A stretch of 64,000 nt of DNA from Planctomycetota bacterium (GTDB lineage: Bacteria > Planctomycetota > UBA1135 > GCA-002686595): the NCBI GenBank assembly GCA_026692665.1, contig JAPLOF010000054.1, forward strand, positions 1 through 64,000. The letters run 5' to 3'. A model generated the notes under the pieces. The model did no database searches. It was given only the letters and a program-made list of their open reading frames with translations, and was not told the DNA's origin. Position 1 is the stretch's first letter. Every line of letters starts with the position of its first letter. Of this stretch, positions 18,128 to 27,260 are shown one piece after another. Position numbers and translations under genes: made by a program.

Positions 18128-21100
18128 CGCCGGGTTCCGCCCGCCGCCTCGCGGGCCGCGAGCCCCGCGCGGCGCTCCCGCACCCACTTCGAACGCAGCG
18201 AACCGCGCGGGGGCAACTCGCCCAGGTCCTCCCGGGCCAGGCGCGCGAGTTCGCGCCAGGCACGTTCCGGGAGCCACGTCTCCTCGCGGTCGAGCAGGGT
18301 GAGCAGGAAGCGCTGCCCCTCGAGCGTGCCCGCGCCCTCGAGCGCGCCCGCGGGCGGCTGCGGGATGCCGAGCCGTTCCACTCCCGCGCGGAACCACACG
18401 AGCGCGTCGTCGTGCCGCACGCCATCCCACCACGTCCACCACGCGTTCGCCGGCTCGGCGGAGGTGCCGCGCGGATCGAAACACGACAGCACCGCGAGTT
18501 CGTTCGCCGCGAGCTTGTCCTCGCGGTCCTGGCTCACGATCGCGAGCAGCGGCGGCGCCGCGTCGGGCGAACCGAGCTGCGCCAGCACGAGGGCCGCTTC
18601 ACGCCGCGCCTTGCCGTTCGGGGTTTCGGCCGCGCGGCGCAGCGCGGGCAGGGCCGGCTCGCCGATCCGCGCGAGCGCCGCGCGCGACGCGTCGCGAACC
18701 GGCGCGTCGCCCGTCTCCGAGAGGAGGTTCACGAGCACCTGGGCCGCGGTCGGAGCGCGCAGGCGGCCCAGCCCTTCGACGGCCGCGAGGCGCACGTCGG
18801 CGTCGGCGTCGGCGAGTCCCAGCACGAGAGCGTCCAGCACGTTGGGACCGCCGAGCGATCCGGCCGCGCGCAGAGCAGCCCGGCGCATGGTCCCGCGCCC
18901 GAGCCGCGCGCGCGAGAGGAGATCGTCGCGCGCGATCTCGACCTTGGCCGAGCCCAGCGCTTCCGCGGCCGCCGTGTGCACGCGCGCGTCGGGATCGTTC
19001 AGGAGCTTCATGAGGACGCGCGCGTCCTCCTCGTCCGGCGCGTGGCCGAGCACTTCCGTGGCGGCGCGCCGCAGCGCCAGGCTGTCGTCGACGGCCAGCC
19101 TGCGGACGAAGGTCCGTTCGCTCGCGCCCAGCACGAGCGCGACGAGATCGTTGCCTCCCGCGGCGAAGCCCTCCTCGATCCCGTCGAGCATCCGCTGCGC
19201 GGTCGCGGACGGGAGGCGTTCGGCGCCCGCGCAGCCGGCATGGATCGCCAGCGCCGTCAGCCGCTGCGCGCGCTCGCCCGGGTTCGGTTCGCGGCGCAAC
19301 GCGAGCAGCAGTTCGGGGAACGCATCGGGCGAGAGCCTCCCCGACGCGCGCGCGCGCTCGAGCTCGTCGAGCGCGCGGTCGCGCCGCGGCGCGGTCGATC
19401 CGCGCAGCGCGCCGAGCGCGAGTCCGTCCAGTCGGGCGAGACGCTCGGGCTCGGTCTGCTCCGCCGACCACCAGGCGGCCTCCGCGTCCCAGGCGGCCCG
19501 CTCGCCGCCGGCGACGGGCGCCGCGACCAGGAGCTGCCAGCGGTTGCGCTCACGGAGGGCCGCGGCCAGCGAGAGCAGCTTCTCGAACCACGGTTCCTTC
19601 GCGCGCGGACCGGCGACGAAGGCCTTGGCTCGTCCGCGCACCTCGATCTCCAGCGTGCGGTCGTCGCGGCCTTCGCTCTGGTACGCGCCGGGCATCCGTT
19701 CCGCCGCGAGCACGCCTTCGCGCGTCAGCGCGGCGCTGACCTCGGCCGCCTGGGAGGCCGTGAGACGGATCTCCTCGCGCCGCGCGCTCGTCCGCGTGAC
19801 TGCATCGGGGCCCACGAGCTCGACGTCGAGGTCCACCCCCGCATCGTGGTCGGGTGCGAAGGCGGAGAGACGGATCGCGCCCTCCTCGCCGGGCTGGATC
19901 GTGAGCGCTGCGCGCCGCGCCTTGAACCCCACGCGGGAACGGACCCACCAGTCGACCCAGGCCGGGCCGTCGGGACCGAACGTCTCGCCCGAGAGGAGGC
20001 GCAGGCGCCGCACGGCGGGCCCGATCAGCGAGCTGTGGTCCTCGTGGAAGACCTTGCCCGACACAGCCAGCACGAGGCGGTCGGGGACCTGGCCGTCCAG
20101 CCACTGCGAGACGTCGGAGCGCGCACTGCGGAATCCGAGCCCCGCGAGCGCGGCGGCGCACGTGCCGGACAGGAACGGATCGTTCGACGTCAGCGACTCG
20201 AGCAGCGGCTCGACGTGCTCGTCGAGGAGGATCGGGCGCAGCTGGGCGTCCTCGCGTTCCAGGATCGCGAGCAGCGCGTAGGCATTCGGGCGGAGGATCC
20301 AGCGCTGCTGGAACGTGCGCCGCAGGAGCTCCGTGTCGAGCCCCGCGTCGTCGCGCACGCGCAGCGCCGTGACCGCGGCCGACGCGACGCGCGCGTTCGC
20401 GTCCTCGAGGCGCGCCAGGAGATCCGCGGTCGCGCGCGGGCCGGGCAGCCGGGCCGCGAGCTCGAGCGCCAGCGCGCGCGTCTCCGTGCGCGTGCTCGCG
20501 AGGGCCGGGTCGAGCAGCGGCAACGTCGACTCCGTGAGTCGCGTGCCCAACTCGCGGCTGGCCGCGTTGCGCAGCGCAGCCTGCGTGTGATCGAGGAGGC
20601 TCGCGAAGAGCTCGGGCGTCGCGCGCACCGGGTCCTCCTCGACGACGGCGCGCAGGAGCGGCGCACCGGCGCCCGTCGGGAGCTTCGCGCGCAGGCGGCG
20701 CACCACGAGGTCGGCATCGGCCGGCACGCCCCCGCGCAGGAGTGTGCGCGCGGCGACGACGATGGGCACGCTCTTCTCGTCGAAGAGCGCGATGCGGCAC
20801 GCGGCGAGGCCGTCCTCGCGCAGCGCGAGCAGGCTCTCGACGGCGCGTTGTGCCGTGCCCTCTTCGGAGCTCGGCAACTTGGCGACCTCGGCGAAGACGA
20901 AGGCCGCGGCGGGCGTCATGCCGCCCTGCGCGTCGGGAGCCGGCGCGGGGCCGTGCTTCGGCGGAGCCTGCGCTCCTTCGACCGGCTTGGCCGGGACCGG
21001 GGCCGCGGGTTCGGGGACCCCGGGGACGGCGCGCGGCAGCTTGAGCTGACCGTTTCCGGCCGCCTCGGGGATCCCGGGGCCGGAGTTCGTCGCCGTGGAG

Positions 21101-21387
21101 TAGGCCTGCGGCGTGTCGCGCTTGCACGTGTCGCACCAGGCGAGCTCGCGGCCCTGCGCGTCCTGCCGGCCGCTGGGCACGTTCGTGTAGTTGCGTGCCG
21201 AGCAGACGGAGCAGACCCGGTAGGGCGCGATCGAACCGCCCGACGGCGCGTCCTCGCGCGGCTTCCCGGGCAGCTTCAACTGCGCCGCGGACGCGCTGGT
21301 GCCCAGGACGGCGAGCAGCACGCAGGACAGGCGCGCGAGCGACCAGGTCGGCCGGAGGAGCTTCTTCAGGTGGGTGCGGTGCGACAC
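18124..21387 (-). CDS. Secreted HEAT-repeat protein with N-terminal double-CxxC motif
   Basis: A protein of about 1087 residues. A signal peptide (LARLSCVLLAVLGTSASA) is followed by C59-x2-C62 and C85-x2-C88, a spacing that could bind zinc, then a Pro/Ala-rich linker. Most of the remainder is Ala/Leu/Arg-rich helices of HEAT-like type, for example DPDARVHTAAAEALGSAKVE and DADADVRLAAVEGLGRLRA. A beta-rich insert sits near the middle. HEAT arrays are usually protein-binding scaffolds. The GTG at 21387 is chosen because it starts a good signal peptide; the nearest in-frame ATG upstream is at 21492. The downstream transglycosylase start overlaps its stop, so the pair may function together at the cell wall (inference). 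Confidence 0.75.
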   Translation of the reverse strand: MSHRTHLKKLLRPTWSLARLSCVLLAVLGTSASAAQLKLPGKPREDAPSGGSIAPYRVCSVCSARNYTNVPSGRQDAQGRELAWCDTCKRDTPQAYSTATNSGPGIPEAAGNGQLKLPRAVPGVPEPAAPVPAKPVEGAQAPPKHGPAPAPDAQGGMTPAAAFVFAEVAKLPSSEEGTAQRAVESLLALREDGLAACRIALFDEKSVPIVVAARTLLRGGVPADADLVVRRLRAKLPTGAGAPLLRAVVEEDPVRATPELFASLLDHTQAALRNAASRELGTRLTESTLPLLDPALASTRTETRALALELAARLPGPRATADLLARLEDANARVASAAVTALRVRDDAGLDTELLRRTFQQRWILRPNAYALLAILEREDAQLRPILLDEHVEPLLESLTSNDPFLSGTCAAALAGLGFRSARSDVSQWLDGQVPDRLVLAVSGKVFHEDHSSLIGPAVRRLRLLSGETFGPDGPAWVDWWVRSRVGFKARRAALTIQPGEEGAIRLSAFAPDHDAGVDLDVELVGPDAVTRTSARREEIRLTASQAAEVSAALTREGVLAAERMPGAYQSEGRDDRTLEIEVRGRAKAFVAGPRAKEPWFEKLLSLAAALRERNRWQLLVAAPVAGGERAAWDAEAAWWSAEQTEPERLARLDGLALGALRGSTAPRRDRALDELERARASGRLSPDAFPELLLALRREPNPGERAQRLTALAIHAGCAGAERLPSATAQRMLDGIEEGFAAGGNDLVALVLGASERTFVRRLAVDDSLALRRAATEVLGHAPDEEDARVLMKLLNDPDARVHTAAAEALGSAKVEIARDDLLSRARLGRGTMRRAALRAAGSLGGPNVLDALVLGLADADADVRLAAVEGLGRLRAPTAAQVLVNLLSETGDAPVRDASRAALARIGEPALPALRRAAETPNGKARREAALVLAQLGSPDAAPPLLAIVSQDREDKLAANELAVLSCFDPRGTSAEPANAWWTWWDGVRHDDALVWFRAGVERLGIPQPPAGALEGAGTLEGQRFLLTLLDREETWLPERAWRELARLAREDLGELPPRGSLRSKWVRERRAGLAAREAAGGTRR

Positions 21388-21556
21388 GGGGGCTCGGCGG
21401 GACTCGGGGGGCGTCAGGGTACCCCGCCGCGCCCTCGCGGCTACCGCGCGCGCCCCCGGATCGACCCCGTGCCGTGGATGCGTCCGTACCATCCCGGTTA
21501 GGGTGCCGGCCCACCCACCCGGTCCCGACGTTCCCCGACCCACGAGAATCCCAGCG

Positions 21557-22492
21557 ATGCGCGTCGCGAGCCTCCTCCCGTCCGCGACCGAGATGGTCTG
21601 CGCCCTGGGCCTCCAGGACGCATTGGTGGGCGTGAGCCACGAGTGCGACTTCCCTCCGGGCGTCGTCGGGCGGCCGGTCCTGACCTCGGCGAAGATCGGG
21701 CACTCCTGGTCCAGCCGCGACATCGACCGCGACGTGCGCGCGGTGCTGCGCGACGCCCTGGCGGTCTACGACATCGACGTGGCGCGGCTGGCCGAGGTCG
21801 CGCCCGACGTCATCGTCACGCAGGACCTGTGCGACGTGTGCGCCGTGTCCTTCGACGACGTGAAGAAGGCCGTCGCCACGATCGCGCGTCCGGGCACGCG
21901 CATCGTGAACCTGCACCCGACGCGACTCGCCGACGTGTGGGACGACATCCGGAAGGTCGGCGCGGCGACGGGGCGCGAGCGCGAGGCGGGCCTGGTCGTG
22001 CGCGGGATCGAGGAGCGGCTGGCCGCGCTCGCGCGCCGCTCGAGCGCCCTCGGTTCGCGGCCGAACGTGCTGACGATCGAGTGGATCGACCCCGTCATGG
22101 TGGGCGGCACGTGGATGCCCGAGCTGGTCGAGATCGCCGGCGGCCGCGCGCTGGTGACGCGAGCCGGGGACCACGCGCCGACGCTGTCGCGCGAGGAACT
22201 CGCCGCGCTAGACCCCGCGCCCGACGTCGTGCTGGTGAAGCCCTGCGGATTCGCGCTGGAGCGCACGCGCGTCGAGCTCGGGACCCTGCGCGAGCTGTTC
22301 CGCGCGATGCCCTGGCCGGCCGTGCGCGCGGGTGCCCTGTGGCTCGCCGACGGCAACGCCTTCTTCAACCGACCCGGGCCGCGGCTCGCGGACAGCGCGG
22401 AGATCCTGGCGGCCTGCATCCATCCGGTGGATTTCGCCGACCTCGCCGCGCGGCAGGCCGGCGGCTTCGAGAGCCTCCGGCTCGACGTCTAG
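21557..22492 (+). CDS. Cobalamin-binding protein family (BtuF/FepB-like fold), no signal peptide
   Basis: A 311-residue protein of the periplasmic binding protein family often annotated as cobalamin-binding protein. Diagnostic features are the start RVASLLPSATEMVCALGL, HECD at H28-D31, and TQDLC-DVCAVS with C92 and C95. The fold of two lobes with a long helix fits BtuF-like binders. It lacks an export signal, so a cytoplasmic location is likely, which is usual for this subgroup. No ABC permease or ATPase partner lies nearby. It diverges from the HEAT-repeat gene across 169 bp. I see no cobalamin riboswitch upstream. The ligand remains uncertain. Confidence 0.78.
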   Translation: MRVASLLPSATEMVCALGLQDALVGVSHECDFPPGVVGRPVLTSAKIGHSWSSRDIDRDVRAVLRDALAVYDIDVARLAEVAPDVIVTQDLCDVCAVSFDDVKKAVATIARPGTRIVNLHPTRLADVWDDIRKVGAATGREREAGLVVRGIEERLAALARRSSALGSRPNVLTIEWIDPVMVGGTWMPELVEIAGGRALVTRAGDHAPTLSREELAALDPAPDVVLVKPCGFALERTRVELGTLRELFRAMPWPAVRAGALWLADGNAFFNRPGPRLADSAEILAACIHPVDFADLAARQAGGFESLRLDV

Positions 22493-22661
22493 CCGGGGGC
22501 GCCGAAGGATTGGTCTCCCACCCCGGTCGGCTCGCGCCGCGACGAGGCCTTCGACTCCGGTGCCTTGGACTGCTGCAGCTCGTCGATCCTGAACCCGGCG
22601 GACACCCCCTCGTCTGGACGCCGTGGAAATCCAGGCTTCGGTCCGGCACGATCCGGGTCGT

Positions 22662-22711
22662 CCCCGCTCCGTCCGCGCTCCACGGAGCGCGGACCCGGAC
22701 CGGAGCAGGGG
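22662..22711 (+). other. Long hairpin upstream of parA (terminator or leader structure)
   Basis: A perfect 10-bp stem (gtccgcgctc at 22671-22680, gagcgcggac at 22685-22694) with a 4-nt cacg loop is nested in an outer, bulged stem (ccccgctccg at 22662-22671 against cggagcagggg at 22701-22711). The structure ends 13 nt before the parA ATG and has no U-run after it. It may be a factor-assisted terminator for the upstream cobalamin-binding gene or a structured parA leader. The rest of the 232-bp gap shows nothing else I recognise. Confidence 0.6.
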
Positions 22712-22724
22712 CCCCGGCTCGACC

Positions 22725-23522
22725 ATGCACGTCCTCGCGTTCGTGAACCAGAAAGGCGGCTGTGGCAAGACCACGACGGCCGTCAACCTCGCGGCGGCGC
22801 TCGCGGCGCGCGGCGAGCGCGTCCTGCTCGTCGACCTCGATCCGCAGGCCCACGCCACGTTGGGCCTCGGCGTCGCGCCCGACGAGGACCGCACGACGCT
22901 CGAGGTGCTGCGCGGCGAGCGCGAGATCGAGGGCGTGGTCGTCGCGGCTCCCGGGCGCATCCAACTCGTGCCCGCGACCGAGTCGCTGGCCCTGTTCGAG
23001 GCCGAGGCCGAGCGCGAGCTGGGACCCGAGTCGCGGCTCGCCGCGGCGCTGTGGCGCGCCAGCGAGGACTACGACGTCGTGCTGCTCGACTGTCCGCCGC
23101 GCGCGGACGGCGTCCTGTCGGCGAACGCGCTGCGCGCCGCGGACACGGCCATCCTCGTCGTCGAGTCGGGCGCGTTCGCCCTGCAGGGCGCGCTGCGAGC
23201 GCGCTCCTTCCTGCGCGCCTCGGCGAACACCCGGGAGCGCCCGCTCGCGGTCCGCGCGGTCGCGACGCTCTTCGACAAGCGCGCCCGCATCGCGCGCGAG
23301 CTGCTCGTCGGCATGCATGCGCAGCTCGGCGGGCTGCTCTTCGACACGACGATCCGGTCCAGCGTGCGGCTGCGCGAGTGCGCGGCCCTCGGTTCGCCCG
23401 TCCAGGTCGTCGACCCGCGCTGCGCGGCCGCCGCCGACTTCCGCGCGCTCGCCGACGAGGTGGTCGAGCACATGAGCGGGGCCCGAGCGGCGAACGATCC
23501 GGTCTGGGCCGAAGCGCCGTAG
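22725..23522 (+). CDS. ParA/MinD-type P-loop ATPase, orphan
   Basis: A 265-residue protein with the deviant Walker A K10-GGCGK15-TT at the very N-terminus. LLVDLDPQAHAT and VVLLDCPPRADG follow as the A' and B motifs. These define the ParA/Soj family of ATP-driven DNA- or surface-segregation ATPases. No parB-like gene or obvious parS repeats are seen in the window, so it may position another cargo or work with a distant ParB. The ATG at 22725 is the only start that keeps the P-loop at the usual position. The following permease reading frame begins only about 15 bp after its stop. Confidence 0.88.
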   Translation: MHVLAFVNQKGGCGKTTTAVNLAAALAARGERVLLVDLDPQAHATLGLGVAPDEDRTTLEVLRGEREIEGVVVAAPGRIQLVPATESLALFEAEAERELGPESRLAAALWRASEDYDVVLLDCPPRADGVLSANALRAADTAILVVESGAFALQGALRARSFLRASANTRERPLAVRAVATLFDKRARIARELLVGMHAQLGGLLFDTTIRSSVRLRECAALGSPVQVVDPRCAAAADFRALADEVVEHMSGARAANDPVWAEAP

Positions 23523-23536
23523 CGGACGCGCCGCTC

Positions 23537-25003
23537 TTGCTCCTCGCGCTCTGGATCGCCGGTGTTTTCCTCGCGGGGCTCGCGACGATGGTGGCGCGCG
23601 TGCTGCCGGCGATCCTGGCGCTGCCGCTCATGGGCATCGCGATCGCGGGCGGCGCGGCGGTCCTCTCGCCCGACGCCACGGCGAGCGACCTCTTCGCGGG
23701 CGTGATCGGCGCGGGATCCCTGCGGCTCCACGAAGCGATGGTGGTCGCGCTCTTCGGCGGGATGCTCTCGTCGCAGATGCAGAAGTCGGGCACGGCCGAG
23801 AGCCTGGTGAAGGGCGGGGCGGAGCTCTTCGGCGAAGGGCCGCTGGCCGTCAGCGTCCTCTCCATGCTGCTCGCGGCGCTGCTCTTCACGAGCGTCGGCG
23901 GCCTCGGCGCGGTGATCCTCGTGGCGCTGGTGGTGCTGCCCGTCCTCGCGACCACCGGTGTCGAGCCCGTGGTCGCCGGCGGCGTGCTGCTCTTCGGGAT
24001 CAGCCTGGGCGGCACGCTGAACGCGGGCAACTGGGTCGTGTACCAATCGACGCTGGGCCTCGCGCCCAACGAGGTCGCGAGCTTCGCGCTGATCGTGTTC
24101 CTCCTGACGTTGGCCGCCGGTGTCGCGTTCGTCGCGATCGAGCTGGCGCGCAGCGGAGCCGAGCGGCGTCCGGCGCACCTCGCGGGATGGGTGCTCGGGA
24201 CGCTGTCGCTCGCCGGCCTCGGAGCGTGGCTCTCCGTCCGCGGAGGAACGGCCGAGGGTCCGCCGGCCTGGAAGGCTCCGGCGCAGCTCGTGCTGGGCGG
24301 ACTGTTCGCCCTGCTCGTCGCGTGGATCGCGATCGACGCGCTGCGCCGGGCGCCACGCTGGCGCCGCGAGGTCGCACGCGTGCGTCCGTGGGCCTACCTG
24401 ATCCCGCTCGTGCCGCTCGCCGGAGTCGTCGTGTTCGACCTGCCGGTCCTGCCGGCCTTCGTGATCGGCATCGCGTACGCGTGGATCGCCACGCTGCGGC
24501 CGGGATCGCTGTCGATGACCGTGCAGAGCCTCGTCGAAGGCGCCCAGAGCTCCATTCCGGCCGTGCTGCTCATGATCGGGATCGGCGTGCTGGTCACGGC
24601 GGTCATCGGGCCCGCGGGACGCGACGGCGCGTGGCCCGTGCTGGCCGCCATCGAGCCGTACGTCGCGGCCTGCGTGCCGACGACGCCCCTCGGCTACGTG
24701 GTCGGGTTCGGTCTGGCGGCGCCGTTGTCGCTGTACCGCGGCCCGTTGAACGTCTGGGGACTCGGCTTCGGGACCGCGGCGATCCTCACGACGTCCGGCG
24801 GACTGCCGCCCGCGGCCGCGATGGCCGTCCTCTTCTCCGTCGGGCAGGTGCAAGGCATCTGCGATCCGACGAACACGGCCAACGTCTGGCTCGCGAACGA
24901 GCTGCGCGTCGATCCGCAGACGTTGATGCTGCGTCTCCTGCCCTACGCCTGGGCGCTGGCCTTCGCCGGACTCGCGGTCGGCGCGGCGCTGACCATGCGA
25001 TGA
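23537..25003 (+). CDS. Multi-pass membrane permease, ion-transporter-superfamily-like
   Basis: A protein of up to 488 residues that is almost entirely hydrophobic helices, about 11-12 of them. Features such as GICDPTNTANVW and the re-entrant, Gly/Ala-rich helices recall citrate/gluconate/NhaC-type permeases, but I cannot place it in a named family. The start is uncertain. No ATG precedes the first helix; TTG at 23537 keeps it, while the first ATG, at 23588, would remove it. The stop overlaps the next ATG as ATGA, which couples it to the hydantoinase/oxoprolinase gene. I infer that it imports that enzyme's substrate, such as a cyclic amide or organic acid. Confidence 0.6.
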   Translation: MLLALWIAGVFLAGLATMVARVLPAILALPLMGIAIAGGAAVLSPDATASDLFAGVIGAGSLRLHEAMVVALFGGMLSSQMQKSGTAESLVKGGAELFGEGPLAVSVLSMLLAALLFTSVGGLGAVILVALVVLPVLATTGVEPVVAGGVLLFGISLGGTLNAGNWVVYQSTLGLAPNEVASFALIVFLLTLAAGVAFVAIELARSGAERRPAHLAGWVLGTLSLAGLGAWLSVRGGTAEGPPAWKAPAQLVLGGLFALLVAWIAIDALRRAPRWRREVARVRPWAYLIPLVPLAGVVVFDLPVLPAFVIGIAYAWIATLRPGSLSMTVQSLVEGAQSSIPAVLLMIGIGVLVTAVIGPAGRDGAWPVLAAIEPYVAACVPTTPLGYVVGFGLAAPLSLYRGPLNVWGLGFGTAAILTTSGGLPPAAAMAVLFSVGQVQGICDPTNTANVWLANELRVDPQTLMLRLLPYAWALAFAGLAVGAALTMR

Positions 25004-27141
25004 GCGCGCGCCGCGTCAAGGTCGGGATCGACGTCGGCGGCACGTTCACGCACGCCGTCGCGGTGGACGCCGCGACGCTCGAGCTCGTCGGCAAGTCCGT
25101 CGTGCCCACGACGCACCACGCCCGTGAAGGCGTCGCGCGCGGTGTCGTCGACGCGCTGCAGAAGCTGCTCCTCGAAGCCCGGATCGCGCCGTCCGAGGTC
25201 GTGCTCGTGGCACACAGCACGACGCAGGCGACGAACGCGCTCCTCGAGGGCGACGTGGCGCCCGTGGGCATCGTGGGCCTCGCCGCGGGGGCCGCGGCGG
25301 TGCGTGCGAAGCGCGAGACGCGCCTCGGGGACGTCGAGCTCGCGCGGGGCGTCCACCTGCGGACGTTCTCTCGTTTCCTGGACACCGCGCACGGCCTGAA
25401 GGACGACGACGCGCGTCGCGCGCTGGACGAGCTGGCCGCCGAGGGCGCGCGCGCCGTCGTCGCGTCGCAGGCCTTCGGTGTCGAGGACCGTGTGCACGAG
25501 GAGCGCGTCGTCGAGCTGGCGCGGGAACGCGGGCTGCCCGCGACCGCGGCCAGCGAGCTGTCGCAGATCTGGGGCCTGCGCATCCGCACGCGAACGGCCG
25601 TGATCAACGCCAGCATGCTGCCCAAGATGCTGGAGACGGCGAACCTGACCGAGAGCGCGTTGAAGGAGAGCGGCGTGACCGCCCCGCTCATGGTGCTGCG
25701 CAGCGACGGCGGGATCATGGACATCGAAGCGATGCGCAAGCGGCCGATCCTGACGATGCTGTCGGGGCCGGCGGCGGGTGTCGCGGCGGCGCTGCTGTAC
25801 GAGCGCCTGTCGGACGGCGTGTTCGTCGAGGTCGGCGGGACTTCGAGCGACATCTGCCTGATCCGTCGCGGCCGTCCGCGGCTGACGCAGGGCAGCGTCG
25901 GTCGACACCGGCTCTTCGTGCGCACGCTCGACGTGCGCACGGTCGGAGTCGGCGGCGGATCCATGCTGCGCGTGCGCCGCGGAAAGCTCTGCGAAATCGG
26001 ACCCCGCAGCGCGCACATCGCCGGGCTCGGATACGACGCGTTCGAGGAGCGGCCGGAGGGTCTCGAAGCGCGCGTGTACGCGCCCCTCGAGCGCGATCCG
26101 GCCGAGTACGTGGCGCTGGCGCGGCCGGGAGCCGAGCGCGCCAGCGTGGCGCTGACGACGACGGGGGCCGCGAACGTGCTGGGGCTCGCGCACGGCTACT
26201 CGAAGGGCGATGCGACGTCCGCGACGTCGTGCTGGAGCGCGCTGGCCCGCACGATCGGCGGCAGCGCGCAGGCTGCCGCGGAGCGCGCGCTCGATCTCGC
26301 CGCCGACAAGGTCGCGCCGGTCGTGAAGGCTCTGCTCGCGGAAGCGAAGCTCGGCCGCGAGCGCCTGCCCGTCGTCGGCGGCGGCGGCGGCGCGGAAGCG
26401 GTGGTGCCCTGGACCGCGAAGCGGCTCGGGCTCGAACACCGCATCGCGAAGAACGCCGAGGTCATCAGCGCGATCGGCGCGGCGCTGGGCATCGTGCAGG
26501 ACTCCGTCGAGCGCTCGGTGCTCGAGCCCAGCGAGTCCGACCTGGAGGCCGTGCGTCGCGAGGCCGAAGCGTCGGTCGTGCGCATGGGCGCCGAGGCCGG
26601 GTCCATCGAGGTCCACGTCGAGGTCGACCGCCGAGCGCGCGTCGTGCGCGCGACGGCGCGCGGCACCCCGGACCTGCGCACGCGCGAGCTGGGCGGCAAG
26701 CTGCCCGGCGAGGACGACCTGCGCGCCGTCGCCGCGCGCATCCTGAAGGTCGAAGCCGCGGCCGTGACGAAGCTCTCCGGCTCGGACTGGCTCTCCGTGT
26801 GGACCGCCGAACGACGCGTGAGACTGCTCGGCATCTTCCCCGTGATGCGCACGCCGTTGTGCGTGCTCGATCGCGAAGGCGTCGTGCGCCTCGCGCTCGA
26901 CGACGCCGAGGCGACCACGTGTCCGCCTCACGAGGTCGAAGCGCTCGTGCGCCGCCGCGCGAGCGAACTGGCCACGTTCGGCGACGGCGGGATGCTGCCG
27001 CCCGACGTGTTCCTCGTGAAGAGCGCGCAGCTCGCGGATCTGACCGGTCTGGCGACGCCGGACCAGATGGCGGCGATGGCGCGGATGGAGGTGCGCGGAG
27101 CGGCGGCGCCGTTGGTCGTGATCGTGAGCCGTCGAGGCTGA
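25000..27141 (+). CDS. Hydantoinase/oxoprolinase family protein (HyuA-like)
   Basis: A 713-residue ATP-dependent amidohydrolase of the hydantoinase A/oxoprolinase family. The ASKHA-type nucleotide-binding motif opens the protein (VKVGIDVGGTFTHAVAVD). HSTTQATNALLEG and the central SDGGIMD ... LSGPAAGV ... FVEVGGTSSDICLI blocks are characteristic of the family. The C-terminal 150 residues are less familiar. Relatives split 5-oxoproline, hydantoins or ketones such as acetone using ATP, usually with a HyuB-type second subunit. No HyuB gene is seen here, so either the protein acts alone or its partner is elsewhere. It overlaps the permease gene by 4 bp. Confidence 0.88.
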   Translation: MSARRVKVGIDVGGTFTHAVAVDAATLELVGKSVVPTTHHAREGVARGVVDALQKLLLEARIAPSEVVLVAHSTTQATNALLEGDVAPVGIVGLAAGAAAVRAKRETRLGDVELARGVHLRTFSRFLDTAHGLKDDDARRALDELAAEGARAVVASQAFGVEDRVHEERVVELARERGLPATAASELSQIWGLRIRTRTAVINASMLPKMLETANLTESALKESGVTAPLMVLRSDGGIMDIEAMRKRPILTMLSGPAAGVAAALLYERLSDGVFVEVGGTSSDICLIRRGRPRLTQGSVGRHRLFVRTLDVRTVGVGGGSMLRVRRGKLCEIGPRSAHIAGLGYDAFEERPEGLEARVYAPLERDPAEYVALARPGAERASVALTTTGAANVLGLAHGYSKGDATSATSCWSALARTIGGSAQAAAERALDLAADKVAPVVKALLAEAKLGRERLPVVGGGGGAEAVVPWTAKRLGLEHRIAKNAEVISAIGAALGIVQDSVERSVLEPSESDLEAVRREAEASVVRMGAEAGSIEVHVEVDRRARVVRATARGTPDLRTRELGGKLPGEDDLRAVAARILKVEAAAVTKLSGSDWLSVWTAERRVRLLGIFPVMRTPLCVLDREGVVRLALDDAEATTCPPHEVEALVRRRASELATFGDGGMLPPDVFLVKSAQLADLTGLATPDQMAAMARMEVRGAAAPLVVIVSRRG

Positions 27142-27250
27142 TCGTCGGGGCGGAGCTTCGAAGGCTCTGCACCACCCGGAAATCGTTTCCGCGCGCGCCG
27201 CCGCGAGCGATGGGCCGACCGGCCCCCGCATTCGCGGGATAGCCTCTCCT

Positions 27251-27255
27251 GGAGG
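27251..27255 (+). promoter_or_regulatory. Ribosome binding site deciding the GTG start of phenylalanine hydroxylase
   Basis: GGAGG lies 5 nt before the GTG at 27261. This is one of few clear Shine-Dalgarno sequences in the window and it supports the GTG start. A TAGCCT hexamer at 27240-27245 sits just upstream and could be a -10 element, though a start site set by it would fall inside the GGAGG. Confidence 0.7.
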
Positions 27256-27260
27256 ACTCC

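Noticed and set aside
21388-21556. Cobalamin riboswitch before the cobalamin-binding-type gene
   Set aside because: The gap is only 169 bp, shared with a divergent gene, and I see no B12-box-like sequence or suitable stem set.
22725-23522. A parABS chromosome partition locus
   Set aside because: No ParB-like gene and no repeated parS-like palindrome occur around this ParA.
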